Translations under genes and position numbers: made by a program
Shown here: in pieces, positions 1 through 6,998 of the stretch
Layout: every line of letters starts with the position of its first letter
Numbering within the stretch: position 1 is the stretch's first letter
NCBI GenBank assembly: GCA_024276395.1
Contig: JAJRXH010000438.1
Coordinates: 1-15,528 of the forward strand
Direction of reading: 5' to 3'
Origin: an archaeon
Lineage (GTDB): Archaea > Asgardarchaeota > Heimdallarchaeia > Hodarchaeales > S146-22
Length of the DNA stretch: 15,528 nt
Notes under the pieces: model-generated
What the model saw: the letters and a program-made list of their open reading frames with translations, nothing else
Databases searched by the model: none
What the model was told of the DNA's origin: nothing

Positions 1-148
1 CACCTACAAAACAACGTAAAAACACTAAAAAAAATTAAAAAGACATTTTATTCATGATTGAAACAGAAAGATATGTAGCTCTTCTCACGGTACATTCTCA
101 AACAATGGGTGATAAGTGAAAATAGTTACGAATTAGGTAGGGAGTCTG

Positions 149-769
149 GTGTCTGAGGAAGAATTACGTCAAGCACTACACAATGAATTATCCAATGATG
201 ATCTTAGAAAGCTCCCAGAAGATTTTTACATTAGGATTAAGGGTTATTTGGCTCAATTACAAGAAAATATTGATTCAAACTCGGCATCCGAGCTTGAATC
301 CTTATTAAAGGCAAAAAAGCAACAAGTCACTCGCATGCGTGACGTCTTGATCAAGATACGCCTACTTAAGATGTTCACTAACATTCTCAAGACACAAGAT
401 CTGAATATCTTGTCAGAAAAAAGGAAATTGATGACAAAAGAAGAAAAAAAATTATTCAGTAGCATCGTTGATTCTACCAATAAATTTTGGAGAGAAACCT
501 CCATCCCTCATATCCAAAAAGACATCGCTTATAAAGAAGCAGCAACTACTGATGTTCATGAAAAACAACCACGTAAGACTAAAAAACGGTTAATTTTGGT
601 TGAAATATTGGAAAATCTCCCTCAATATTATGATAATGAGGGTCGTCTTCGAGGTCCCCATCAAGCCGGAGATCTAATTGCCATATCTGAGAATATCGCT
701 TATGATATCCTCATATCAAAGGGAAAAGCACAAGTTATTGAGATATCATCTGAAGAAGAAAATACATGA
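149..769 (+). CDS. gins51: GINS complex subunit, Gins51 (Sld5/Psf1-type, AB domain order)
   Basis: Subunit of the archaeal GINS complex, which joins MCM and a Cdc45/RecJ-like protein in the replicative helicase. Residues about 15-125 are helical and fit the GINS A domain. Residues about 147-200 form a small beta domain with the B-domain pattern: LVEILENLPQYYDNEGRLRG, then GDLIAIS, then an ILISKGKAQVIEI end. This A-then-B order is the Gins51 arrangement; Gins23 has B-A. A basic linker (KQPRKTKKR) joins the domains. The start is GTG at 149, preceded by the Shine-Dalgarno-like AGGTAGGGAG; an in-frame GTG with this spacing is the best choice. It leads the cluster with S27e, aIF2-alpha and Nop10. 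Its length of 206 residues is normal for the family. The stop codon lies inside a 10-bp tandem duplication. Weak primary conservation is typical for GINS, so the call rests mainly on the B domain and gene context. Confidence 0.85.
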   Translation: MSEEELRQALHNELSNDDLRKLPEDFYIRIKGYLAQLQENIDSNSASELESLLKAKKQQVTRMRDVLIKIRLLKMFTNILKTQDLNILSEKRKLMTKEEKKLFSSIVDSTNKFWRETSIPHIQKDIAYKEAATTDVHEKQPRKTKKRLILVEILENLPQYYDNEGRLRGPHQAGDLIAISENIAYDILISKGKAQVIEISSEEENT

Positions 770-800
770 AAATACATGAAAAGAGAAAGGTGAATGGACC

Positions 801-983
801 ATGCGAGGAATCATTGCGCAACCACGAAGCCGCTTTCACAAGGTTAAATGCGAATGTGGTAATGAACAAATCGTCTTTTCACATCCTGCTCAGACTGTAA
901 AGTGTATCGTGTGCGACAAGACACTTGCCATACCAAAAGGAGGTAAAGGCAAGATAATAGTCGAGATTATTGATACTTATTAA
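801..983 (+). CDS. rps27e: Small ribosomal subunit protein S27e
   Basis: Zinc-ribbon protein of the small ribosomal subunit, 60 residues, a usual archaeal length. The family signature is plain: VKC-E-CGNEQIVFSHPAQTV, then KCIVCDKTLAIPKGGKGKI. The second zinc knuckle is a normal CxxC (CIVC). The first knuckle reads C-E-C, one residue shorter than the CPxC of most archaeal S27e proteins. The codons are clear (tgc gaa tgt), so this is either a real one-codon deletion or an error. The ATG at 801 has AAAGGTGA about 8 nt upstream. It lies 31 nt after GINS51 and upstream of aIF2-alpha and Nop10, the conserved archaeal order, although the L44e gene that often precedes S27e is absent here. Confidence 0.95.
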   Translation: MRGIIAQPRSRFHKVKCECGNEQIVFSHPAQTVKCIVCDKTLAIPKGGKGKIIVEIIDTY

Positions 984-1114
984 AAAAATTAGATAATTTA
1001 GAAAATAAGGACGTTGATCTTAATTCCGAGTTCAGTAGCACGTGCTCCGTTAATGATAGAAGGACTGACAAATAGGTAAAAGATTGTGAAGAAAAAATAG
1101 GGTGCTTTTTAAAA

Positions 1115-2080
1115 ATGCCAGCAAGAAAAAAACGACGTACCACAACAAGAAAGAAAAAAATAGAGTCCAAACAAAAAGAGGAGTCTGTAGAAAAATCAAC
1201 TATAACCACCAAAACCAAAGATGCGACTAGTAAAGAAAAATTGGAAAAGAAAGAAGATAAGCCTAAATTCACGAGACAACAATTTCCTGAGGTTGATGAA
1301 CTTGTCGTGGCCGTGTGCACCGACATAGCACCTGGATACGGAGCCTATTTCCGCATCATCGACTATGAATATCTCGGTGACAGGGCGGGATTCTGTCATA
1401 TTTCAGAAATAACAAGAACTTGGGTCCGAAATATCAGAGCATATGTTCGCCCTGGCCAAGAAGTGGTGGCCAGAGTTCTCCGCGTGAATCCGCATCGCGG
1501 TGAAGTTGATCTTTCCATGAGAAGAGTGTCTGAGTCCCAAAAACGTGAAAAATTAACAGAACTACGAAATGAAAAACGGGCTCGAAGGCTGCTAGAAGTC
1601 ATTAGAGAACGATTAAACATGAACGAAGATAGTTTTTATGAAAAAGTAGAAATTCCCATCTTAGAAAATTTCCAAAATTATCATCAAGCTCTTCTCCAAA
1701 GCGCTCAAATTGGTCCAGAAGTACTAGAAAAAGCAGGAATAGATTCTGAAATTGCCAAAGCCATTCATAATCTAACAGCTAAAGAGTATGAAAAAACTGG
1801 AGTAGAACTCATAGGAATCATCACAGCGAGTGTATATAGTGGTCATGGTGCCCAAGTTCTACGACAATGCTTTGAAAAAGCCTATAATGAAGGTATTAAG
1901 ATCGGTGAAGGCATTAAAATTGAAATGGCAGTAGATGCCGCACCACGTTATCGAGTGAACATCAGAGCTCCTGACTGGAAAAAAGCCGAGCTAACGTGGA
2001 AAACGATTCAAGATGTTTTCAGCAATAATCTGAATAACTATGACGCTGAACTGGATTTTCAGAGACCTTCGGGGAAATAA
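1115..2080 (+). CDS. eif2a: Translation initiation factor aIF2 subunit alpha
   Basis: Alpha subunit of the heterotrimeric factor that delivers initiator Met-tRNA to the small ribosomal subunit. Residues about 57-137 form the S1/OB domain (FPEVDELVVAVCTDI, then GAYFRIIDY, HISEI, VRNIRAYVRPGQ and GEVDLSMRRV). A helical domain follows (about 140-230), then the alpha-beta C-terminal domain that binds the gamma subunit (about 232-318, VELIGIITASVY to LDFQRP). Unusual here is a Lys/Arg-rich N-terminal extension of about 50 residues (MPARKKRRTTTRKKKIESKQ and on) that most archaeal and eukaryotic homologues lack. Thr100 aligns with the regulatory Ser51 of eukaryotic eIF2-alpha (ELSRRRIRSI against EITRTWVRNI). 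No in-frame start exists upstream before a stop codon, and the next in-frame ATG is far inside, so the extension belongs to the ORF as read. Nop10 begins one base after the stop. Confidence 0.95.
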   Translation: MPARKKRRTTTRKKKIESKQKEESVEKSTITTKTKDATSKEKLEKKEDKPKFTRQQFPEVDELVVAVCTDIAPGYGAYFRIIDYEYLGDRAGFCHISEITRTWVRNIRAYVRPGQEVVARVLRVNPHRGEVDLSMRRVSESQKREKLTELRNEKRARRLLEVIRERLNMNEDSFYEKVEIPILENFQNYHQALLQSAQIGPEVLEKAGIDSEIAKAIHNLTAKEYEKTGVELIGIITASVYSGHGAQVLRQCFEKAYNEGIKIGEGIKIEMAVDAAPRYRVNIRAPDWKKAELTWKTIQDVFSNNLNNYDAELDFQRPSGK

Positions 2081-2081
2081 G

Positions 2082-2282
2082 ATGCCAAAACTCCTCAAAA
2101 AATGCATATCCTGCCAGGAATATAGCATCTTGGCCGAAAAATGTCCTTACTGCGGTGGTAAATTAAGAAATCCGCATCCACCCAAGTTCTCATTAGAGAA
2201 GGAACAAAAATATTCAAAGTATCGAAGGAAATTACTTATTGAATCCGGATTTGAGCTCTCCCAAGACTACAGACATAAGTGA
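2082..2282 (+). CDS. nop10: H/ACA RNP component Nop10
   Basis: Small zinc-binding subunit of the H/ACA ribonucleoprotein that guides pseudouridylation of rRNA together with Cbf5, Gar1 and L7Ae. The 66-residue product shows the family signature: KKCISCQEYSIL, then KCPYCGGK, then NPHPPKFS and KYSKYRRKLL. Cys8, Cys11, Cys20 and Cys23 form the CxxC/CxxC zinc ribbon. The reading frame is open upstream to 2040, but homology starts exactly at the ATG at 2082, one base after the aIF2-alpha stop, with a weak GGGG ribosome site inside the aIF2-alpha 3' end. Tight coupling to aIF2-alpha is the standard archaeal arrangement. The C-terminus is somewhat longer than the shortest family members (IESGFELSQDYRHK). 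Confidence 0.95.
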   Translation: MPKLLKKCISCQEYSILAEKCPYCGGKLRNPHPPKFSLEKEQKYSKYRRKLLIESGFELSQDYRHK

Positions 2283-2288
2283 GAATTC

Positions 2289-2807
2289 ATGTCAATAATT
2301 TCTTCGTTTCCTGAATTACCAACACTTCCTCCAGATTCTCCCTACAAAACAAGACAGTTTCAGGAACGAGATTTAGATCAAGTGGTAACAATTAATAGGG
2401 CTTGCTTACCAGAACATTATCCTCGACGATACTTTTTGTACATTTATTCTTCCCTACCTAAAGCATTTCGGGTTGCTCTAGTTAATGGTAAGGTCGTAGG
2501 ATATACCATGGGAAGAATTGTCACTGGTATTAGTTGTTTTTCACATTTTCGGCGCGTGAAAAAGGGCCACACGATATCAATTGCTGTACTACCACGATAT
2601 CGGAGAATGGGCATTGGAAAACGATTATTACTCGAATCTGTAGCCGAAATGAAGGCTGCCGGAGCAACCGAAGTGTACCTGGAAGTCAGAGTAACTAATC
2701 AACCAGCCATCACCATGTATCAAAAACTTGGCTACACGATCGTAAAGGAGTTGAAAAAATATTACATGGACAATGAAGCTGCCTTTTTAATGTGCCGAAA
2801 GATATGA
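2289..2807 (+). CDS. GNAT N-terminal acetyltransferase (archaeal Ard1/RimI type)
   Basis: Probable protein N-alpha-acetyltransferase of the GNAT fold, 172 residues. Visible motifs are the N-terminal RQFQERDLDQVVTINRACLP then EHYPRRYF, matching the substrate-loop LPE-YP of NatA/Ard1 enzymes. Next come strand beta-4 (HTISIAVLPRYRR) and the acetyl-CoA pyrophosphate loop R-R-M-G-I-G-K (Q/RxxGxG/A type). The C-terminal VYLEVRVTNQPAITMYQKLG, followed by Y, is typical of RimI/Ard1. Archaeal members generally acetylate the N-termini of many proteins and are broader than bacterial RimI, so I leave the symbol blank. The ATG lies 6 nt after the Nop10 stop, which suggests co-transcription; I see no strong Shine-Dalgarno sequence. 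A T-rich tract follows the stop. Confidence 0.9.
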   Translation: MSIISSFPELPTLPPDSPYKTRQFQERDLDQVVTINRACLPEHYPRRYFLYIYSSLPKAFRVALVNGKVVGYTMGRIVTGISCFSHFRRVKKGHTISIAVLPRYRRMGIGKRLLLESVAEMKAAGATEVYLEVRVTNQPAITMYQKLGYTIVKELKKYYMDNEAAFLMCRKI

Positions 2808-2810
2808 AAC

Positions 2811-2830
2811 TGTTTTTCCTTTCCCTTTTT
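2811..2830 (+). terminator. T-rich probable transcription terminator
   Basis: Immediately after the acetyltransferase stop come two T-runs separated by short C-containing breaks (GTTTTTCCTTTCCCTTTTT). Archaeal RNA polymerase stops on oligo-T tracts without needing a hairpin, and none is evident here. The tract would separate the translation cluster from the EAP30 cluster. Confidence 0.5.
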
Positions 2831-2904
2831 AATATGAATTTTCATTCGGAATGCAAGAGATCGTTTCTTGATTGAAGAAAAGAATAAAAAGTAGCGTCGC
2901 ATTT

Positions 2905-2913
2905 CTTATAATT
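2905..2913 (+). promoter_or_regulatory. TATA-like box upstream of the EAP30 cluster
   Basis: CTTATAATT lies about 60 nt before the EAP30 ATG. With the usual archaeal 22-27 nt spacing, transcription would begin near 2936 and leave a short leader containing the GGTGA ribosome site at about 2958-2962. A second AT-rich candidate (AGAATAAAAAG) lies about 20 nt upstream. Start site not demonstrable from sequence. Confidence 0.35.
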
Positions 2914-2969
2914 GTATGATAAATCTTCTACCTTTCGATGGCCTGTTGAATGACATTGGTGACTAAAAC

Positions 2970-3986
2970 ATGTCCACAAAGAATTCTTTGGATTTAAACC
3001 ATTTCTTCAAATTGGCATTAGACAGTTTACTTGATCTAGAAGATTCTCTGACTTCAAATTCTGCGTTTTCTAACTTACATAGGCTAGTAAACAAGCTCTA
3101 CTCACACGTCGAAGAACTCAGATATACAGTTGAATCATTTCCAAAACTAATCTGGAGCAAGCAAGAAAAAATACAAAAAATAGATGAAAGAAAAGATTTA
3201 TACACGGCACGTCTATTAACCATTGTTCTCTTGCAAAAAATAACTCAAAGTAGCAAAAAATTGACCGAAAAAATGGATTTTCAGCAAATAACACTTACTG
3301 AAGCTAGAGAGATCCTTCAAGAGATGATGCTAGTTACAAATCATATCGAGGAACTCATCTCCTTACAGGAACGACTATTGAATGAAGGAACGATTAACAA
3401 GCAAATTCTAAAGAAACTCGAGAAAAAATACGCTAAAAGAATTGAAGAACTCGAATCACGAATCACTGGAAAAGAACAAAAAGTCATGGACATTGATAGA
3501 TTAATAGCTACTCAGAAACTAACAAAAAAACGATTTTTTGGCAAGAAAAAATTTATCAAGCGTTTAGCTGACTTGATCACAGAAGATTTGCCCACCTTCC
3601 AGGCAGAATTTGGTGCGTTTGCTACCATCCCGATTTTTTACAAAAAAGTAAAAGAAAAATACGATGTGGATCTAGATGTTGATGACATCACCGATGCCTG
3701 CGACTTTCTTGCAGTAAAAGGAATCATTCCGGGAATTAAAACACTCACATCTGGAACTAAAGTAATAGAACTAGTTCCCGTGGAGATGGATTCCGACCAA
3801 AATGTAGTGCTTCAACTTGCGTTAGAAAAAGGATACATCACGCTAGAAGAAATCCTCGTTCGAACACGCTGGGATGAAATGCGTGCACGAAGAATTTTAG
3901 AATTTTTTGAAAATAATAAAATAGCCAGATACGTCCAATCATTTGAGGAAGGAGAAAGATGGTATTTCCCTGGATTATCTGATTAA
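2970..3986 (+). CDS. ESCRT-II EAP30 (Vps22/Vps36-type) family protein
   Basis: Homologue of the EAP30 subunits of ESCRT-II, which in eukaryotes bridge ESCRT-I and ESCRT-III on membranes. The C-terminal third is strikingly close to human SNF8/Vps22: LVPVEMDSDQNVVLQLALEK against VPAELNMDHTVVLQLAEKNG, then GYITLEEI, RWDEMRARRILEF and a terminal RWYFPGLSD against HYWLPALFTD. Two winged helices fit residues about 205-270 and 271-338. The N-terminal half (about 10-200) is helical and charged, likely coiled coil around 60-180, ending in a basic stretch (KKRFFGKKKFIKR, 186-198). No GLUE or NZF domain is present. The ATG at 2970 has TTGGTGA upstream. It is the first gene of a run with 6-nt and 0-nt gaps to the next two genes. 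Eukaryotes have separate Vps22 and Vps36; I cannot say which this descends from. Confidence 0.85.
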   Translation: MSTKNSLDLNHFFKLALDSLLDLEDSLTSNSAFSNLHRLVNKLYSHVEELRYTVESFPKLIWSKQEKIQKIDERKDLYTARLLTIVLLQKITQSSKKLTEKMDFQQITLTEAREILQEMMLVTNHIEELISLQERLLNEGTINKQILKKLEKKYAKRIEELESRITGKEQKVMDIDRLIATQKLTKKRFFGKKKFIKRLADLITEDLPTFQAEFGAFATIPIFYKKVKEKYDVDLDVDDITDACDFLAVKGIIPGIKTLTSGTKVIELVPVEMDSDQNVVLQLALEKGYITLEEILVRTRWDEMRARRILEFFENNKIARYVQSFEEGERWYFPGLSD

Positions 3987-3992
3987 GGACAA

Positions 3993-4859
3993 ATGAAGCA
4001 AGGATGTGAACCGTCAATGAAAGAATCAAGAATGGGCGGATTTTTCAAAAAAATTGGTGATGTAACCAGCAGCGTTGGAAGGACATTCAAAGGGAAAACT
4101 ATAGTTAACTCTAATTTAGATGAAAACCAAAATCGCATCATCACGAGATTGACTTCAATTGCTACAGATTCCTTCAGAAATATTGACGGGTTCGTTGTAA
4201 AGGATTATGAACACGTGGTGCTCTTGCATCAGGGCTCAATCGTTGGGATTGCAGACTCTGGCATTTTTGAATTACAAAAAAAATCTAAATCACCAGGTAC
4301 CGAGATAATATGGATCACCAAAAGAGAAATTGAAATCAAGTGGGGAAGTCCGAGCGTGTACACTGCAGATCAAGCGCTCATTGGATGTTATGGAAGTGCC
4401 AGAGTAAGAATAGTAAACCCCAGAAGTTTCGTGAAAAATGTCATCGCGGATCAGGCCAAATATGACCTCAAAGAGTTGAAGAGTTGGATCAAGCACACCC
4501 TCATCAGTACAATAAAAACAGCGTTAAGCAACTATAACTTATCCGAATTATATTCGAAGAGAAAGTCGATTAGTCTAAAAGTGCGACGAGAAATAAACCC
4601 TGAATTCACAAGATGGGGCCTTGAACTATTAACACTTGACATTTTGGGACTCAAAATTCCAAAAGAACATCAAACCCTCTTAAAAACAGATGAAGATGCT
4701 GATGAAAAAGAAAGATTACAGGCATTATTACAGAAATACGAAGAACTCATTGAAAAAGCTGACGAAAAGTTATTATCTGGGGAGATATCAGAAGAACGTC
4801 ACTCAGAGATCGTAAAAAGATACCAAAAAAAGATACAAGAACTGAAGGGATCGGTTTAA
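3993..4859 (+). CDS. SPFH/Band-7 domain protein (virion-core-protein-like)
   Basis: Probable membrane-associated scaffold. Residues about 65-225 fit an SPFH/Band-7 domain of the branch often annotated as virion core protein-like: VKDYEHVVLLHQGSIVGI, then an ELQKK segment, EIIWITKREIEIKWGSPSVY, ADQALIGCYGSARVRIVNPR, and later WGLELLTLDILGLKIPK. Residues about 238-285 form a charged helical tail with a SHOCT-like pattern (LLSGEISEERHSEIVKRYQK). The N-terminus has a Gly-Phe-Phe-Lys-Lys segment (GGFFKKIGDV) that could be a membrane-binding amphipathic helix; no transmembrane helix or signal peptide is seen. Starts at 3993, 4017 and 4032 are all in frame. 3993 has AAGGA only 3 nt upstream; 4017 has AAGGATGTGA about 7-12 nt upstream and may be the true start. 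It lies 6 nt after EAP30 and abuts the next gene, so co-expression is likely. Confidence 0.75.
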   Translation: MKQGCEPSMKESRMGGFFKKIGDVTSSVGRTFKGKTIVNSNLDENQNRIITRLTSIATDSFRNIDGFVVKDYEHVVLLHQGSIVGIADSGIFELQKKSKSPGTEIIWITKREIEIKWGSPSVYTADQALIGCYGSARVRIVNPRSFVKNVIADQAKYDLKELKSWIKHTLISTIKTALSNYNLSELYSKRKSISLKVRREINPEFTRWGLELLTLDILGLKIPKEHQTLLKTDEDADEKERLQALLQKYEELIEKADEKLLSGEISEERHSEIVKRYQKKIQELKGSV

Positions 4860-6626
4860 ATGGTAAAAATGAAAAAAGAATTCATCGATCTCCTTAAAAT
4901 GGCTACTCATCCAATTCAACTCACCCATTTCTTCAAATCGAAACAACTGCCAAAAGTCATCCCAATTCTTACTGAATTAATATCTGAAGGGACACTACAA
5001 GGTATTCTCACGAGGAACAACAGATTTCTTCCATTACCTTATTTAGAAGAAGAAATAACTACTCTAATCGAGACAAATGGAAAACTTGATATGGTCGAAC
5101 TGGTTCGACAATTTCAACCAATAAATACACAACGATTCATAGAAATCGTGCGATTCATTCTGAATAAGACATCTGATAATATCTTTTGGGATCTCGAACT
5201 CCGAAAATGTTATCTTGTCGAAAATGCCGCCAATGATCTCCGACTTTTTCTAAAACGATTGGAAATAAAGCGTCGAATACGCTGGGATCATCTAATTAGA
5301 GAGATTAAATGGCCAGAAGAATTAATTGAAATCTGTCTAGATGTTCTCGCCAAGCGAGACCAATTCATAGGGGTTCTTGAGGGAAATATCCTCTATACAT
5401 TAAAAGGAATCAAAGATGAACTTCAAGAAGGAAATGAGAATGCATTTTCCATCTTCAAGCAAATCCTTCTTAAAATTCATGAAGATTACCAAAAAATTCC
5501 TGTATCTTGGATCATTAAATTATTCCAAATTGAAAAAGATGAAATTTACGATATCATAAGAAAAGCTTGGGATTGTAATGTGGTAATACCCTTCATATTT
5601 ACTGAAGACCAACAAAATCTAAGATTTATTGTCGATATCATCAAGGAAACACTAATCGTCATTTTTTCCTATAGAAGGATTCCCATTGAATTCTTGAAAC
5701 TAAAATTAGAACTCACGGTAGATGATTTACAACACGTTCTGCATCTTGTCAAGCAAATTACACCATTGATTCTCGTGAAAGACAACGAAATCTCCAGTAA
5801 GTCGCCGGAAGAAATCATTTCTAATGCCCTCATTCTTCCCAGGGAACTCATGAAAATAGTCAGCAAAGAACGATTACTCTATCTCTACGTTTCATTCATC
5901 AAAGAACATGGATACCTGCCCGTGGTGGTAAATGAAGATACCATAAAAGGGATCAAAACCTTCTCAATCTACTGTCAAATATGCAATGATTCCTATGAAA
6001 ATCCAAATATTTTCTATGAATGCATGAATTGCCAACGCCAAACCTGTAAACAATGCTACGAAAGACAACCCCAAAGATCTTGCGCATATTGCGAAAACAT
6101 CTCTAGCTTCATCCTAGATTTGCCTAGATTTTGTTCAAATTGTGAAGTAACATATCTTTCATCAAATTCATTTAACGAAGATACGGAAAGATGCATCTTC
6201 TGTAACTCTCAGCTTTTGCAATCGCACGATAACCTACCTTTATCACAGGAACGCGGTACACCAATGAAAGGAAAAATTCTTTCAATTTATCAATACCTTG
6301 CGCAACAAACAACACCAACAATACCTCTAAAGTCCCTAATATCTCAATTAGGGTGCAATGATGAAGAAATTGTCTATTATCTAGAAAACATGATCGCTTT
6401 TGGAAAGATAAAAGGCTACATCAACGTGCAAGAAGCATCATTTCATTCAGATCTGCTCTCATCTGATATTTCTTGCATCCAATGCGAAAAGTTAATTCCA
6501 AAAGACGATGTGATTTCTTGTTCAACAAAAAAACATCACCTTTGCAAGGATTGTTATGACAATCTTCTCTTGGTAGGTTTTGATGCATGTCCAGAATGCA
6601 ATCAATCCCTTTTAATGAACAAATAA
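4860..6626 (+). CDS. Winged-helix-repeat protein with FYVE-like and RING-like zinc fingers
   Basis: Unrecognised 588-residue protein. Residues about 10-330 look like five or so tandem winged-helix units (boundaries near 10-58, 61-122, 123-182, 196-260, 262-315), each a helix bundle ending in a G-x-L/beta hairpin. This recalls UFL1 and PCI-type repeats. Residues 372-411 hold eight cysteines spaced C-x2-C-x12-C-x2-C-x4-C-x2-C-x8-C-x2-C, very like a FYVE/RING-class treble clef. A further pair of CxxC sites follows at 425-428 and 445-448. Another winged helix (about 470-525) precedes a C-terminal RING-like site, C539-x2-C542, C554, H559 or H560, C562-x2-C565, C577-x2-C580. The ATG directly abuts the SPFH stop, suggesting translational coupling; a second in-frame ATG (codon 4) follows. 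Neighbours suggest an ESCRT-linked adaptor or E3-like ligase. The domain architecture is seen; the function is inferred. Confidence 0.7.
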   Translation: MVKMKKEFIDLLKMATHPIQLTHFFKSKQLPKVIPILTELISEGTLQGILTRNNRFLPLPYLEEEITTLIETNGKLDMVELVRQFQPINTQRFIEIVRFILNKTSDNIFWDLELRKCYLVENAANDLRLFLKRLEIKRRIRWDHLIREIKWPEELIEICLDVLAKRDQFIGVLEGNILYTLKGIKDELQEGNENAFSIFKQILLKIHEDYQKIPVSWIIKLFQIEKDEIYDIIRKAWDCNVVIPFIFTEDQQNLRFIVDIIKETLIVIFSYRRIPIEFLKLKLELTVDDLQHVLHLVKQITPLILVKDNEISSKSPEEIISNALILPRELMKIVSKERLLYLYVSFIKEHGYLPVVVNEDTIKGIKTFSIYCQICNDSYENPNIFYECMNCQRQTCKQCYERQPQRSCAYCENISSFILDLPRFCSNCEVTYLSSNSFNEDTERCIFCNSQLLQSHDNLPLSQERGTPMKGKILSIYQYLAQQTTPTIPLKSLISQLGCNDEEIVYYLENMIAFGKIKGYINVQEASFHSDLLSSDISCIQCEKLIPKDDVISCSTKKHHLCKDCYDNLLLVGFDACPECNQSLLMNK

Positions 6627-6646
6627 GGAAGGAGAAATGACTTCAA

Positions 6647-6946
6647 ATGCAAATTGCTTGTAAACAATGTGATTCTCCATTCGAATCAACTAACATCGCT
6701 GGAAAGTACATTTTCTGTCCATGGTGCGGAAAAAGACAATTAAATCCTCGTTTTTCTAGAGATGGAATCATAAAAACAACTTCCAAGCAAGAATTAATGG
6801 AAGCTCCAAGTGCCTCAACTACACTGTTCGACAACATGAATGAGAAAAACAAGTTACTAGATATTTTCGGACGTCCAATAAGTCCAGATAAATTGATGCC
6901 ACGAAAAAGATCTAAAATCCGCCTTTTCATCAAGCCTGACGATTGA
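6647..6946 (+). CDS. Small zinc-ribbon protein of unknown function
   Basis: A 99-residue protein not recognised as a named family. The N-terminus is a zinc ribbon: C5-K-Q-C8, then a GKYIFCPWCGKRQ segment giving the second CxxC (C24 and C27). The remainder is polar, probably flexible, with a short possible helix (LFDNMNEKNKLLDIFG) and a basic C-terminal patch (MPRKRSKIRLFIK). The start at 6647 is preceded by AAGGAGGAGAAATGA (AAGGAGG about 12-18 nt upstream). An ATG at 6637 in another frame is followed quickly by a stop. It begins 20 nt after the zinc-finger gene and ends about 50 nt before the GTPase, so it is probably part of the same transcript. Small zinc ribbons of this kind commonly act as adaptors; nothing more specific can be supported. 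Confidence 0.7.
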   Translation: MQIACKQCDSPFESTNIAGKYIFCPWCGKRQLNPRFSRDGIIKTTSKQELMEAPSASTTLFDNMNEKNKLLDIFGRPISPDKLMPRKRSKIRLFIKPDD

Positions 6947-6998
6947 CTTAAAAAAGATAGATTAATGAGATATCTTAGAAAATATTGGTGGTTCTCTC

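Noticed and set aside
1..57. An open stretch ending in TGA at 55-57 that might be the 3' end of an upstream gene
   Set aside because: Only 18 codons, Lys/Asn-rich and with no motif; AT-rich noncoding DNA would look the same.
2040..2081. Upstream extension of Nop10 into aIF2-alpha
   Set aside because: Family similarity begins exactly at the ATG at 2082; the extension is out-of-frame aIF2-alpha coding sequence.
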